Below, in pieces: positions 9,533 through 18,236 of a stretch of DNA of 32,071 nucleotides. Under the pieces are notes generated by a model that was not told the DNA's origin, ran no database searches, and saw only the letters and a program-made list of their open reading frames with translations. Every line of letters begins with the position of its first letter. Position 1 is the stretch's first letter. Made by a program: the position numbers and the translations under genes. Origin of the DNA: Bacteroidota bacterium (GTDB taxonomy: Bacteria > Bacteroidota > Ignavibacteria > Ignavibacteriales > Melioribacteraceae); contig JAEXUB010000130.1 in assembly GCA_023453125.1 (NCBI GenBank), positions 1 through 32,071 of the forward strand. The letters are read 5' to 3'.

Positions 9533-11653
9533 CTATTTAATAATTATTTCATCTGCGAATAACCAGGCCTTACCTCCCTTACCGGTATGCCAGTCGGGAC
9601 AGATACCCTGGTTCTCTGCAAATATTTTCACAAATCTTCCTTTGGAGCCGGCAATAGGGGCAGTGAATGTTTCCGGCTTTGAAACGCCGTTTTCAAACGG
9701 GGCCGAGTTTTTTATTTCGAATTTCTTTGTGTAATTGATTCCGTCATCAGAAATATAAAATTCAATCCTTTTCGGGGGGAATATCCAGGAGCCGATGGCT
9801 TTAAGGAATCCGATGCTGATCTGGTTTATTTCCTTTGATTCTTCCAAGTCAATTACCGCTTCAAAATCAACCTGCTGGAATCCCTGCCAGTATCCGTCAT
9901 TAAAGTTCAAGCCTCCTCTTATTCCGTCGGTTAAAGCATATTCTTTCAGGGACTGGTATTTCTGGGCGTATTCGTTTTTGTACGATACTTTTTTAAAAAA
10001 TGCAAGATGTCTGCTGAAATTAAATTCAATCTTGTTGAGTGAAGGGGTGTTTTTCCTGAAAGCCCGGGCAGTTACCAGCATCGAATTGCTCAAGGGAATT
10101 GCACCTGATAATTTCTTTGATTTGAAAGTCGGTTCAGTTCCGTCGAGAGTATAACGGATATCGGCGCTTTTATCGGCACATTTTATTTTAATTTCCGCCT
10201 CTCCCTTCTCCCTGTTTAAGGATGGAAGTATTGATAATGCAGGTTTATAAAAGGGGAGTTTATCTGTTCTGAATGAAGATGCGGGAAGCCCTTCTCCATT
10301 GAAGAGGCCGGATTCATCGGTGTTTGTAAATGCAAAACGCACAGCAGCCGGTTTAGATACTTCGCTGCTTGAGACTACAATCGTGTTTTTTTCAATAACC
10401 GCATCGGCTTTTTTAAACTGCATATCCTTCCCGGCAATTGTAAAGCCATTCGGGGTGTTTCCCTTAAAGACCAGTCCGCTCTCCGCATAATCAAAAAATA
10501 TCCGGATCTTATTCCCTTCAACTTTATAACTTTTATAAAGGGGACCCGAGAATGCGGGAACACTTATATTATAAGTCTTGGCAAAAGCCCAGAGAGCGAG
10601 TCTCTTTCCTACATCCTGTTTGTTCGTCGGATGGATATCGTTTGGATTTCCGATATCCATTGTAACCGCCATTCCGGTATTGCGGGCTGTTGATAATGTC
10701 TTAAGCTGTGCCTCTCTCAGAAACGCCGATGAGTTTTCGGCATCGCCATAATTGTATGGGGCAATCTGTACGAAATAAAAAGGGAACTCTCCAATCTGCC
10801 ATTTGTCGCGCCAGCATTTAATCATTGTTGTAAAGAGTTTATTGTAAAGATTGCTGTTGTCAACGTTAGCCTCTCCCTGGTACCAGATAGCTCCCTTTAT
10901 TGTAAAGTCTAAAAGGGGATTTATCATTGCATTGTAGAGATAAGCCGGTTTACCTGAATCCCAGTTGGGAGTTAATGAAAGATAATAATTCAGATCTTTG
11001 TCATTCTTTAAGTATTCAATATCGGTCCAGGCCTCGGCAGGGGTTCCTCCCCAATTTGTTGAAATAAGGCCTATCGGCACATTAAGCTTATTGAATAATT
11101 CTCTTCCAAAGAAGAATGCGGTCGCACTGAATTCTTCGGTGCTTTCAGGAGCCGGCATAATCCATTTGGCTTTGCAGGTATCAAGAAGGGAGGGGGAGGC
11201 TGCTTTTTCAATCTGCATAAAGCGGATCATCTGATATTTTTTCTTAATGAAATCTTCTTTATCCTCTTTAAAATTCTTCTCCCATCCGCCGAACATTTTA
11301 ATTGTATACTCCATATTCGACTGTCCGGAACAGATCCATACTTCACCTAACAGGACGTTATCAAATTTTATTTCATTTTCTCCCGTTACTGTAATAGAAT
11401 AAGGGCCTCCGGCATCCGCAGTTTTAATTTTGGCAATCCATTTGCCCTCCTTTGATGTAACTGCGGTAACGGCATCTTTAAGCCATCCGGTATTTATGGT
11501 AACCTTTTCTCCCGGACTGCCCCAGCCCCAAATTTTGACTTCTGTATTCCTCTGCAGAACCATATCGTTAGAAAAAATATTTGGAAGCCTTATTTTTCCC
11601 GATACAGGCTGAATAAGAATGATTACCAAAAGAACCGATAATAATTTTTTCAT
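9533..11653 (-). CDS. Sialate O-acetylesterase-type SGNH esterase with C-terminal discoidin-like module
   Basis: A 706-residue secreted esterase with a Sec signal peptide (about residues 1-19). An Ig-like start (FSNDMVLQRNTEVKIWGWG) leads into an SGNH hydrolase core. The nucleophile is Ser112 in ICSGQSNMEY, and the DxxH-type pair lies in NDIHPTNK (Asp339, His341). NWGGTPAEAW and IKGAIWYQGEANV are further family blocks. A chitobiase/hexosaminidase C-terminal-like segment (about 480-535, RYTLDGTEP) precedes the discoidin-like module (about 548-706), which ends CPDWHTGKGGKAWLFADE. Family members remove O-acetyl groups from sialic acid or from xylan and other sugars. An AGGAG ribosome site lies upstream of the ATG. 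Its TAG stop lies 8 bp before the sulfatase ATG. Confidence 0.92.
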   Translation of the reverse strand: MKKLLSVLLVIILIQPVSGKIRLPNIFSNDMVLQRNTEVKIWGWGSPGEKVTINTGWLKDAVTAVTSKEGKWIAKIKTADAGGPYSITVTGENEIKFDNVLLGEVWICSGQSNMEYTIKMFGGWEKNFKEDKEDFIKKKYQMIRFMQIEKAASPSLLDTCKAKWIMPAPESTEEFSATAFFFGRELFNKLNVPIGLISTNWGGTPAEAWTDIEYLKNDKDLNYYLSLTPNWDSGKPAYLYNAMINPLLDFTIKGAIWYQGEANVDNSNLYNKLFTTMIKCWRDKWQIGEFPFYFVQIAPYNYGDAENSSAFLREAQLKTLSTARNTGMAVTMDIGNPNDIHPTNKQDVGKRLALWAFAKTYNISVPAFSGPLYKSYKVEGNKIRIFFDYAESGLVFKGNTPNGFTIAGKDMQFKKADAVIEKNTIVVSSSEVSKPAAVRFAFTNTDESGLFNGEGLPASSFRTDKLPFYKPALSILPSLNREKGEAEIKIKCADKSADIRYTLDGTEPTFKSKKLSGAIPLSNSMLVTARAFRKNTPSLNKIEFNFSRHLAFFKKVSYKNEYAQKYQSLKEYALTDGIRGGLNFNDGYWQGFQQVDFEAVIDLEESKEINQISIGFLKAIGSWIFPPKRIEFYISDDGINYTKKFEIKNSAPFENGVSKPETFTAPIAGSKGRFVKIFAENQGICPDWHTGKGGKAWLFADEIIIK

Positions 11654-11665
11654 TTCTGCTCCTGA

Positions 11666-14041
11666 TTATTTCGAAATGGACTGGGGAGTGCCGATTGTCT
11701 TAAATACTACTTTTACTAAAGGCGCTTCTTCGCCGCTGAATTCACACGAGAAAGCAATTTTATGTTTTCCCTTTGTAATAACGGGAATTGCCGTTGACGC
11801 TTCCACTGTCTTTATCTGCCTTCCCTTATCATTATATACTCTTGCTGTTTTTGTCCCTTCGCACAGAAGAGTCTCGTTGCTCTTAAGCTCAACATTAAAT
11901 GAAACAGTTGCATAGTTGTCAATTTCAAAAACAGGATTCTTTATTGAGCCTTTTCCCCCAGCGGCCTTGAGTTTGAACATTAGGGGCTGCTCCTTATCCC
12001 TGTTCTCATATTCCCATTGTGAGGCAACCGGTTCTCCCGGCTGGCGGATTGTCTTTTCATAAACATATTCTTCTGAAGCATTTAACGGATATAAATTCCA
12101 TTTGCCGGTTCCGGTGTTTTCAAGATGAAATTCCGTTTTGGGATTCTTCATTAATTCCCGCTGCGATTGCGAAAACACTTTAGCGCGGCGGGCGGTTTCC
12201 CATTCTCTAATTGCATCGAGTATCTGAGGCGTCTCCTCATTTTTCCTTAATGCAGAAATGTCTGTAGCAAGAGCAAAGCCCGCATTGTAGCCTGCTGCAC
12301 GGGCAAGCATCCATTCTATATCCGACAACGTGGTTGTCTCGGTTAAAAGGTACCAGCCGAGCATATTGGGAAGATAGTTCCTTTCCAAAAGAGCCTGATT
12401 GTTAATTCTATATTCCTGCATGCTCTCGCGGAATCCCTCGTACCAGGGTTCTCCCCAGTTGCAGTAAGTGTTTATGTGCCAGTAAAAATGTTTTGAATTG
12501 CTTGTTCCGTTTATTACTGTGTGGTCAAGGTTGTCATAGAAATCCTTGGCAAAAAGGTCAATGGCATAATCCCCCTGTCCGGTAGCTCCGCATCCTTCGT
12601 GACCGTCAAAATCCATCTGGCTCAGTCCAGTCTCATTAAACCTGACAGCAAGATTTCTCGCTATTTCCCTCTGCATTTCAATGTTGGGAAAAAATATTTT
12701 GTATGCGTGGTCTGCAAGTTTGTCTACAGTTTCATTTTTTGCGTGAGGGGAAGCTTTAGTTCCGAAAGCTCCTCTTTCGCAGTCGACCAGCTTATAGGGA
12801 GCCTCTTTTGTAACTGTTCTGTATCGTATGAGCTCGGTGCCCATCATAACGGTATGAAGCCAGTTTGACGTTTCATTGTCAAAATATTCAGGGGAGGCAA
12901 CTGTTATTTCCTTTCCTTTTTCGTCGATATTTTCAATTAAAAAGCTTGAGCCCGTTTTAACAAGACGCTTATCGGGCACGGGAGTAATATAAGGATCGTT
13001 GGTATTAATGAAATTAGTTAGGGTGTGCGCCCCCAATCTGATACCCAGGGCGTTGGCTTTTTCCACGCATTTTCTAAGCCCCTCAACACCATTCGGGAAG
13101 TCCCGTTTGGTAATTTTATATTGTCCCCAGCTGTCAAAAATATTCATATGGTAAAGAGTCATTAAATCGGCTCTCTTTGTATAGCTTAATAATTCATCTA
13201 TGCTGCTTTCGGAATAATCGGCAATGAGATAACTTCTTCCGGTCTGCGGAGAAATTTTTGACCAAACCCCGTCAATCATCGGATGGGGAAGTCCCTCTGC
13301 AATTTCAATTTCGCCAATACGTTCCAGAGTTACGTTTTCTTTGCATCCGAAGAGTGCTATTTTAGATCCCGGTATCTCCTCTCCTTCAATCGGTTCAACC
13401 GGCATATTTGGCCAGGAGTCGTTCCAAACGGAAATGTTTCTCTGCTTTGACCTGTCGATGGTATAGGCCTGCAGTATACTTCCCCATTCCTTTGCCTCTG
13501 CGGTCCTGCCGCGGCCGAACTCAAAGCCTTCATCCTTTACAGGAAAACCGCCGACAGTCTTAACATTCAAAGACTGAATGCCAATTGAGAAGTCTCCGCT
13601 GCGCACAACTCCAATAATCTCGCCGACAGTCTTTTTAATCGAAGTGGCATAAGGACCCCACAGTATAAAATCTGTTATCCTGTTCTTCTGTTGTATGCTT
13701 GTAATTTCAAATGTAAGATGAGTAGGTTTAACGGCATATTTAACAGTTAAAGTTACTCCGGCATTCTTATAGAATAAGCTGATTATATTTTCTTTTTCGT
13801 TAAATGAGGCTGAGGAGGGGAGTTCAAACCCGGCTGAGGTTTTTATCCGGACGAGAGGAGAATGCTCTTCTTTTGCAAGGAATTCAATACCCCCCTGAAT
13901 GTCGGATAAACCTGTTATGAATCCGGAGCTGTTGATTGAAAGCGCTAAGTCTTTCGTTTTAAGATGCAGTCCGCCGCTCTGAGCCAGAGATGATGTAAAT
14001 CCGGCTATCAGCAGAATGAATAAGAGTTTTCTAATTGTCAT
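11666..14041 (-). CDS. Secreted TIM-barrel-like protein of unassigned family, probable glycoside hydrolase
   Basis: A 791-residue protein with a Sec signal peptide (MTIRKLLFILLIAGFTSSLAQ). I do not recognise a named family. What can be seen: an N-terminal beta-sandwich-like part (about 25-200, SINSSGFITGLSDIQGG), as in the leading domains of GH31/GH36-like enzymes. A central part (about 270-620) has alternating hydrophobic strands and acidic loops: LMTLYHMNIFDSWGQY, LGIRLGAHTLTNFIN, and LSQMDFDGHEGCG with Asp477, Asp479 and Glu482. A C-terminal beta-rich domain (about 640-791) follows. The MDFDGHEG block at a strand end is a good candidate for the catalytic site of a retaining or inverting glycosidase. 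Its operon position between the GH95-like and SGNH genes supports a role in the same glycan pathway. It lacks the discoidin-like tail of the next three genes. Confidence 0.6.
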   Translation of the reverse strand: MTIRKLLFILLIAGFTSSLAQSGGLHLKTKDLALSINSSGFITGLSDIQGGIEFLAKEEHSPLVRIKTSAGFELPSSASFNEKENIISLFYKNAGVTLTVKYAVKPTHLTFEITSIQQKNRITDFILWGPYATSIKKTVGEIIGVVRSGDFSIGIQSLNVKTVGGFPVKDEGFEFGRGRTAEAKEWGSILQAYTIDRSKQRNISVWNDSWPNMPVEPIEGEEIPGSKIALFGCKENVTLERIGEIEIAEGLPHPMIDGVWSKISPQTGRSYLIADYSESSIDELLSYTKRADLMTLYHMNIFDSWGQYKITKRDFPNGVEGLRKCVEKANALGIRLGAHTLTNFINTNDPYITPVPDKRLVKTGSSFLIENIDEKGKEITVASPEYFDNETSNWLHTVMMGTELIRYRTVTKEAPYKLVDCERGAFGTKASPHAKNETVDKLADHAYKIFFPNIEMQREIARNLAVRFNETGLSQMDFDGHEGCGATGQGDYAIDLFAKDFYDNLDHTVINGTSNSKHFYWHINTYCNWGEPWYEGFRESMQEYRINNQALLERNYLPNMLGWYLLTETTTLSDIEWMLARAAGYNAGFALATDISALRKNEETPQILDAIREWETARRAKVFSQSQRELMKNPKTEFHLENTGTGKWNLYPLNASEEYVYEKTIRQPGEPVASQWEYENRDKEQPLMFKLKAAGGKGSIKNPVFEIDNYATVSFNVELKSNETLLCEGTKTARVYNDKGRQIKTVEASTAIPVITKGKHKIAFSCEFSGEEAPLVKVVFKTIGTPQSISK

Positions 14042-14054
14042 AAAATTTCCGCAA

Positions 14055-16355
14055 TTATTTTTTTGTTATGGTTACACTTTTCCCTTTGTCTGTTTCAATT
14101 ATAATATAATCTTTTGTTACCTGCTTGGATTTATAATTTCCCGCAACAGCAATGTTAACATCGCAGAAAGGATTAGAAATTACGGCTTTTCCCCCTTTTT
14201 CGGGAAGGAGTGAGAGGCTTTGAAAGGATCCATCTTTCATTGAAGCAGAAATGAGGAATGCGCCTTCGGTCCGGAGGCTTTTAAATGAAGCGTTTTTCCA
14301 TTCCTTAGGAATTGCCGGAAAGATTTTGATTAAACCGTTATGGCTCTGAAGCAGCATTTCTTGAATTCCCTGTGCGAATGCGAAATTCCCCTCAAGTGTA
14401 AATGGCCTGTATGTGAAACTGGACTTGCCGGTGCCCGACTGGTCCCCGTTTAAATGAAAACTGTTTGGAGAGCAGAAACAGGAGGCGAAAATTCTTAATG
14501 CTTCAGCCGCTTTGTTTCCATCCATCGCCCTGGCATAAAGACTTCCAAGCCAGCTGTATGAGTAACCGCACCACTGACTGGTGCCGAGCCTTTCAAGATC
14601 CGATAATGATTTATTAATTATTTCTCTGTCAGTCTTCTTTTCCCACGCTGTAATTCCGAGGGGATGGATTGACATAAGATGTGAAAAATGCCTGTGCGAA
14701 AATTTTAATTCAACTCCAGGGGCAACAAGAAGTTTATTTCCTTCCGTTGCTAGTTCAGGCCACTGCGAAAGTATTGTACGCCATTTTGCGGCTTCACTTT
14801 TTTTGCCGAGCGCATCGGCACCTTCGGCTGCGGCTCCATAGAGCCATCTTATCAATGCAAGGTCATAATTCGTAGTCTCCTTAAACCAGGCAGATATATC
14901 GTTGTCGTTTATCTCGGGGGAAGAGGAGAGAGGCAGCTTTCTTTTTCCTTTCTCAAGAGTTGAAAGGTTTGTAATAAACTCTGCCGTTTCCGACAACCAG
15001 GGGTATGCACTGTTCTTCAGAAAATTTTCATCCATGCTGTACCGCCACTCAAGATAAAAATGATGCGCAAGCCAGGCAGATACTGTAGGAGACATTGCAT
15101 ATTGAATCCATCCCCCCATCGGCTGTCCGGTTAATGTAGAAACGCCTGCGAAGTTCAGCCCTTTAACGCCGAAATATTTTTTGGTAAATCTTATAGCCTC
15201 CGGCTTATTAAGGTTAAGCCAGTTTGTAAAAGAGCGTGCTTCAGAAGGATGATTTGAAGAATAGGAAGGCCAGTAACTAAGCTGTGTATTAAGGTCATTA
15301 TGAAAATCTCCCTTCCAGGGGGGAAGCCGCCTGTTGTCGGCAGTCCAGATTGCCTGCAGCGTAATTGGGGGCGCGCTGCTGCGCGAAGTGCTTCCGAATT
15401 TATACATCTCTTTATAGTATTGCTCTTCAAGCAGAAGATCCGGAATGCTGATTGATGATTTCAACCAGAATTTCTTCCACCAGCCGGTATGTCTGCTAAA
15501 TTCCATGGCATATATTTTTTCTGAAATATTCCCTGCAAAGGCAGTGTATTTTTCCTTATATAATGGATAGGGGCGGGAGGTGGAAATTGTCCACGCGCAG
15601 TAAAGAGTTTTATTTTCGAATTTCCATTTAAGTCTTATTTTAAATTCATAATCGCCGTAACACTTCTGGGTATATATTATTTCATTTTTCCTTTTTTCAA
15701 TCCCGGGTTCCCTATATCCAAGTCTCACAAGGTCATTCCCCCCGGGACCGCTGTTTGAACCTTGTATCAGTGCTTCTGAATTGAATGGGGGAGGATCAAT
15801 CCTCGGAGCAAGCTCTTCTTTAAGTCCAGATATTTTAATCCACCCTTCAGATGAAACGGCGTTGACGAAAGAGGTTACAGTGATTCCGTTTTTGAGTTTA
15901 ACATCGGCGACTGCATCGGCAAGGTTAACTGAAGCATACTCTGCCTCATTCAGTCCCGGCAAATCGAATTCGATTGCTCCTGCCGGAATCTTGGTCGGGG
16001 TTGCATCACGGTCATATGGAATGTCAAGAAGCTGCTGAACCGGCTTGTAATCATTCTCTTTGACTTTCTTAACTACCCAGTTGAAACTGAAATTCGGATC
16101 CTCAAATTCTTTTGGAGTCCTGATGTCCCATAAGTCTCCCCTGTCCAGTGCAAACCTCAGGGCATTTCCCTTTTTCCAGATTAATGCGCCGAACATACCG
16201 TTTCCGAGAGGAAGCCCTTCATCCCATTTGTCCGGTATTGAATTAAACTTTATTGCATATCCGGATTTTTTGCCGGTATCGTCTTGATAACCGCTTATCA
16301 TTTTGAAAGAGAAAAAAGAAATGATTATAAATAAAGCAAGAAGAGACTTTTTCAT
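14055..16355 (-). CDS. GH95-like glycoside hydrolase with altered active-site residues
   Basis: A 766-residue secreted protein (hydrophobic leader to about residue 22, no lipobox). GH95 alpha-L-fucosidase/galactosidase features are the N-terminal WDEGLPLGNGMFGALIW block, the FHNDLNTQLSYWP block (Asp354, Asn356), the SSSPEIND block (Glu481, expected acid), HRHFSHLMSIHPLG and the C-terminal EGNFAFAQGIQEMLLQSHNG block. In classical GH95 enzymes the corresponding positions are an N-x-N pair and a DGNFG aspartate. Here they read D-x-N and EGNFA (Glu655), so this is a divergent branch and its substrate may not be fucose. First gene of the operon, 13 bp ahead of the next. A palindrome lies 27 bp upstream of its ATG. 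Confidence 0.85.
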   Translation of the reverse strand: MKKSLLALFIIISFFSFKMISGYQDDTGKKSGYAIKFNSIPDKWDEGLPLGNGMFGALIWKKGNALRFALDRGDLWDIRTPKEFEDPNFSFNWVVKKVKENDYKPVQQLLDIPYDRDATPTKIPAGAIEFDLPGLNEAEYASVNLADAVADVKLKNGITVTSFVNAVSSEGWIKISGLKEELAPRIDPPPFNSEALIQGSNSGPGGNDLVRLGYREPGIEKRKNEIIYTQKCYGDYEFKIRLKWKFENKTLYCAWTISTSRPYPLYKEKYTAFAGNISEKIYAMEFSRHTGWWKKFWLKSSISIPDLLLEEQYYKEMYKFGSTSRSSAPPITLQAIWTADNRRLPPWKGDFHNDLNTQLSYWPSYSSNHPSEARSFTNWLNLNKPEAIRFTKKYFGVKGLNFAGVSTLTGQPMGGWIQYAMSPTVSAWLAHHFYLEWRYSMDENFLKNSAYPWLSETAEFITNLSTLEKGKRKLPLSSSPEINDNDISAWFKETTNYDLALIRWLYGAAAEGADALGKKSEAAKWRTILSQWPELATEGNKLLVAPGVELKFSHRHFSHLMSIHPLGITAWEKKTDREIINKSLSDLERLGTSQWCGYSYSWLGSLYARAMDGNKAAEALRIFASCFCSPNSFHLNGDQSGTGKSSFTYRPFTLEGNFAFAQGIQEMLLQSHNGLIKIFPAIPKEWKNASFKSLRTEGAFLISASMKDGSFQSLSLLPEKGGKAVISNPFCDVNIAVAGNYKSKQVTKDYIIIETDKGKSVTITKK

Positions 16356-16381
16356 AAGTGCGCCCCGGATTTAATTGCGTA

Positions 16382-16396
16382 ATGCAAAGTTTGCAT
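16382..16396. promoter_or_regulatory. Candidate operator: perfect 15-bp palindrome upstream of the glycan operon
   Basis: ATGCAAAGTTTGCAT is a perfect inverted repeat around a central base, 27 bp upstream of the GH95-like start codon. No T tract follows it in either direction, so it is not a terminator. Position and symmetry suit a repressor or activator site, but no regulator gene adjoins it. I could not place -35/-10 boxes with certainty. Confidence 0.45.
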
Positions 16397-16430
16397 AAAG
16401 ATTGCGGAATTGCAAGGGGGTGGTATATTT

Positions 16431-16460
16431 AAAAAAATAAAGGGAGCCATTGGCTCCCTT
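16431..16460 (-). terminator. Terminator after the M14 peptidase gene
   Basis: A strong hairpin with arms AGGGAGCC (16441-16448) and GGCTCCCT (16452-16459), extended by flanking A/T pairs, with a short loop. On the minus strand it is followed by a T-rich tract (16431-16439). It lies about 20 bp past the stop codon at 16480 and insulates the downstream glycan operon, which must use its own promoter in 16356-16430. Confidence 0.9.
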
Positions 16461-16479
16461 TATAAGGAAAATGTTTATT

Positions 16480-18147
16480 TTATTTAAACGTTTCCAGTGT
16501 GAATTTCTTTCCAGATGCAGAGGCGGGATTCTCAATTAGTCTATAAACGGGATACTCGTAACCTCGTCCCCACTGCGATACAACCTGTCTGTCAAAGAAA
16601 TTCCAGAAGAGCATTCCGTCGTCTGCCTGGGCTTCAAGGAGATATGCTGCAACATTAGCATTCTTCTGGGCCATCGGGACAAAGATTGTACCGGCGTTAA
16701 ATTTCCTGTTTGTTTTAGCCATTTCCCCTTTAACCTGATTCGGATAATGCCCCTGGTTGGATCTCTGTGCGGGTTTAAGGTCCGTAATTTTATAAGCTTC
16801 AACCGGTAAAGTCACGGAATCCTTTATCATCTTATATTCAATTCCGTGTTTGTTTAAAAGAGAAATAGCGAGAGGATCGCGTGTGGTTATAAGATAGCCG
16901 TAAGGAAGGCGCACCGATTTCTTAGCCGAGAAATCCGCCATATAAGGGAGTTCAACAAGTTTAGGTTCGCCTCCCCGTTTCTGTCTTGTTCTGCCGAATT
17001 CATCCTTATAAGTTTCGAGTTTATCGTATGAATGAATCTGAATTTTGTGAGGGATAAAACCCAGCTTGTATTCAATTGCAAATGAATCGGAAGGAGCCGG
17101 ATTCAATCCTCTTGCAATTGTACGGCTGTCTGCATCGTTAACCATTTTAACAATTTCATCCCGGTTCTCATAAGCAAAATCGAGAATTGATTTAAGCAGG
17201 TTATAACATCCCAGCACGCGCGATTTAAAATCGGCATATACGTTGTTTTCGTTTAAAATGGAAAGACGGTTCCTAAGCCCCGCGTAATTAACAACATATC
17301 TTGGTTCCTGACTGAATGCCGCCCATCCTTTTGTTACATCGCGCCTGTCAATATATTCACCGTATGCAACATTAGGAGTGTTGTATTTTTCCTTTAATGT
17401 CTTTGAGACCACCGGAAAAAATTTTGTTTCCATATATTTTCTTATTTCGGTCGAGCCGTTCGGATTCATAGCCCAGCAGAATGATACAGCCTCTTCGTAA
17501 AGGGAGCCGTCAGTTGTATGGCAGTCAACAACTATATCCGGATCCCATCTGTTAAGAATATTTTTAATAAAGCCTTCAGTCTCCGGTGCCTCTACTTTCA
17601 TCGCATCCCTGTTAAGGTCAAGGTTCTGTCCGTTGTATCTTATGCCGGTACCGTTATCGGGGCCATTCTGGCCGCGGCGGTTTACTTCAATAGGGGCAAA
17701 TTTATCGTTCCCGTCCGGATTGTAATTGGGGCAAATAAGCAGTATTACTTTATCAAGATAATCGGGTTTCTGCTTTGCAAGAATGTCGCGGGCAAGCATT
17801 AATGAGGCTTCTTTTCCTTCAACTTCGCCGGCGTGAATATTGGCCTTGTAATATACAACAATTCTCTTGTCGTTCTTAAGAGAAGCGGGATCTTTAGGAA
17901 GAGGATTGCCGATTATAATAAGAGGTATTTCTTTTCCTTCAACAGATTTGGCAATTGTCTCCACCTTTACATAGGGAGAGCTCTTCTTAAGCTGCTTAAT
18001 AAAGTCGAGGACGTCTGAATGAGCCGAAGTGGATTTAAAGCCCGACTTTTCGGCAACAGTTAGAAATTTTGGATTTGACTGAGCATGCAGCTGAATGGCA
18101 AAAATTATTATTAAGGCCGCAGCCGTTAAAACATTCTGCTTTTTCAT
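16480..18147 (-). CDS. Secreted M14-family zinc carboxypeptidase
   Basis: A 555-residue protein with a Sec signal peptide (cleavage near LHAQ, residue 23). The M14 catalytic domain covers roughly residues 35-340. It shows the zinc motif HAGE (His105, Glu108) in NIHAGEVEGKE, the substrate-binding NLDLNRD (Asn179-Arg180) and the third zinc ligand His210 in VVDCHTTDG. NPDG at 143-146 is also typical. The last ~200 residues are a beta-rich extension seen in long bacterial M14 proteins. It should trim C-terminal residues from peptides in the periplasm or outside. The histidine kinase gene lies 89 bp upstream on the same strand with no evident terminator between them, so they may be co-transcribed. 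Confidence 0.92.
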   Translation of the reverse strand: MKKQNVLTAAALIIIFAIQLHAQSNPKFLTVAEKSGFKSTSAHSDVLDFIKQLKKSSPYVKVETIAKSVEGKEIPLIIIGNPLPKDPASLKNDKRIVVYYKANIHAGEVEGKEASLMLARDILAKQKPDYLDKVILLICPNYNPDGNDKFAPIEVNRRGQNGPDNGTGIRYNGQNLDLNRDAMKVEAPETEGFIKNILNRWDPDIVVDCHTTDGSLYEEAVSFCWAMNPNGSTEIRKYMETKFFPVVSKTLKEKYNTPNVAYGEYIDRRDVTKGWAAFSQEPRYVVNYAGLRNRLSILNENNVYADFKSRVLGCYNLLKSILDFAYENRDEIVKMVNDADSRTIARGLNPAPSDSFAIEYKLGFIPHKIQIHSYDKLETYKDEFGRTRQKRGGEPKLVELPYMADFSAKKSVRLPYGYLITTRDPLAISLLNKHGIEYKMIKDSVTLPVEAYKITDLKPAQRSNQGHYPNQVKGEMAKTNRKFNAGTIFVPMAQKNANVAAYLLEAQADDGMLFWNFFDRQVVSQWGRGYEYPVYRLIENPASASGKKFTLETFK

Positions 18148-18236
18148 ACTTATATTTCTCTCTGGATAGTTAACGCGATTTTAATTACAGGGGAAAAATA
18201 AACAAAGAGGGGGGAGAATTACAATTTAAATTTCAT

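Noticed and set aside
9525..9533. GTG start extending the sulfatase by three codons
   Set aside because: It would overlap the stop of the preceding gene by one base, and the ATG at 9522-9524 starts a cleaner Tat leader; no ribosome site favours the GTG.
4602..11653. Shared tails considered as type IX secretion sorting domains
   Set aside because: They are about 155 residues long with discoidin-like blocks and lack the short Ig-like sorting domain with terminal K-V-x-x-K-type strands.
4602..16355. Classical SusC/SusD polysaccharide utilization locus
   Set aside because: No TonB receptor or SusD-like lipoprotein is encoded anywhere in the window.
16382..16396. Palindrome considered as a terminator
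   Set aside because: The stem has only 7 AT-rich pairs with no T tract after it in either direction; an operator is the better reading.
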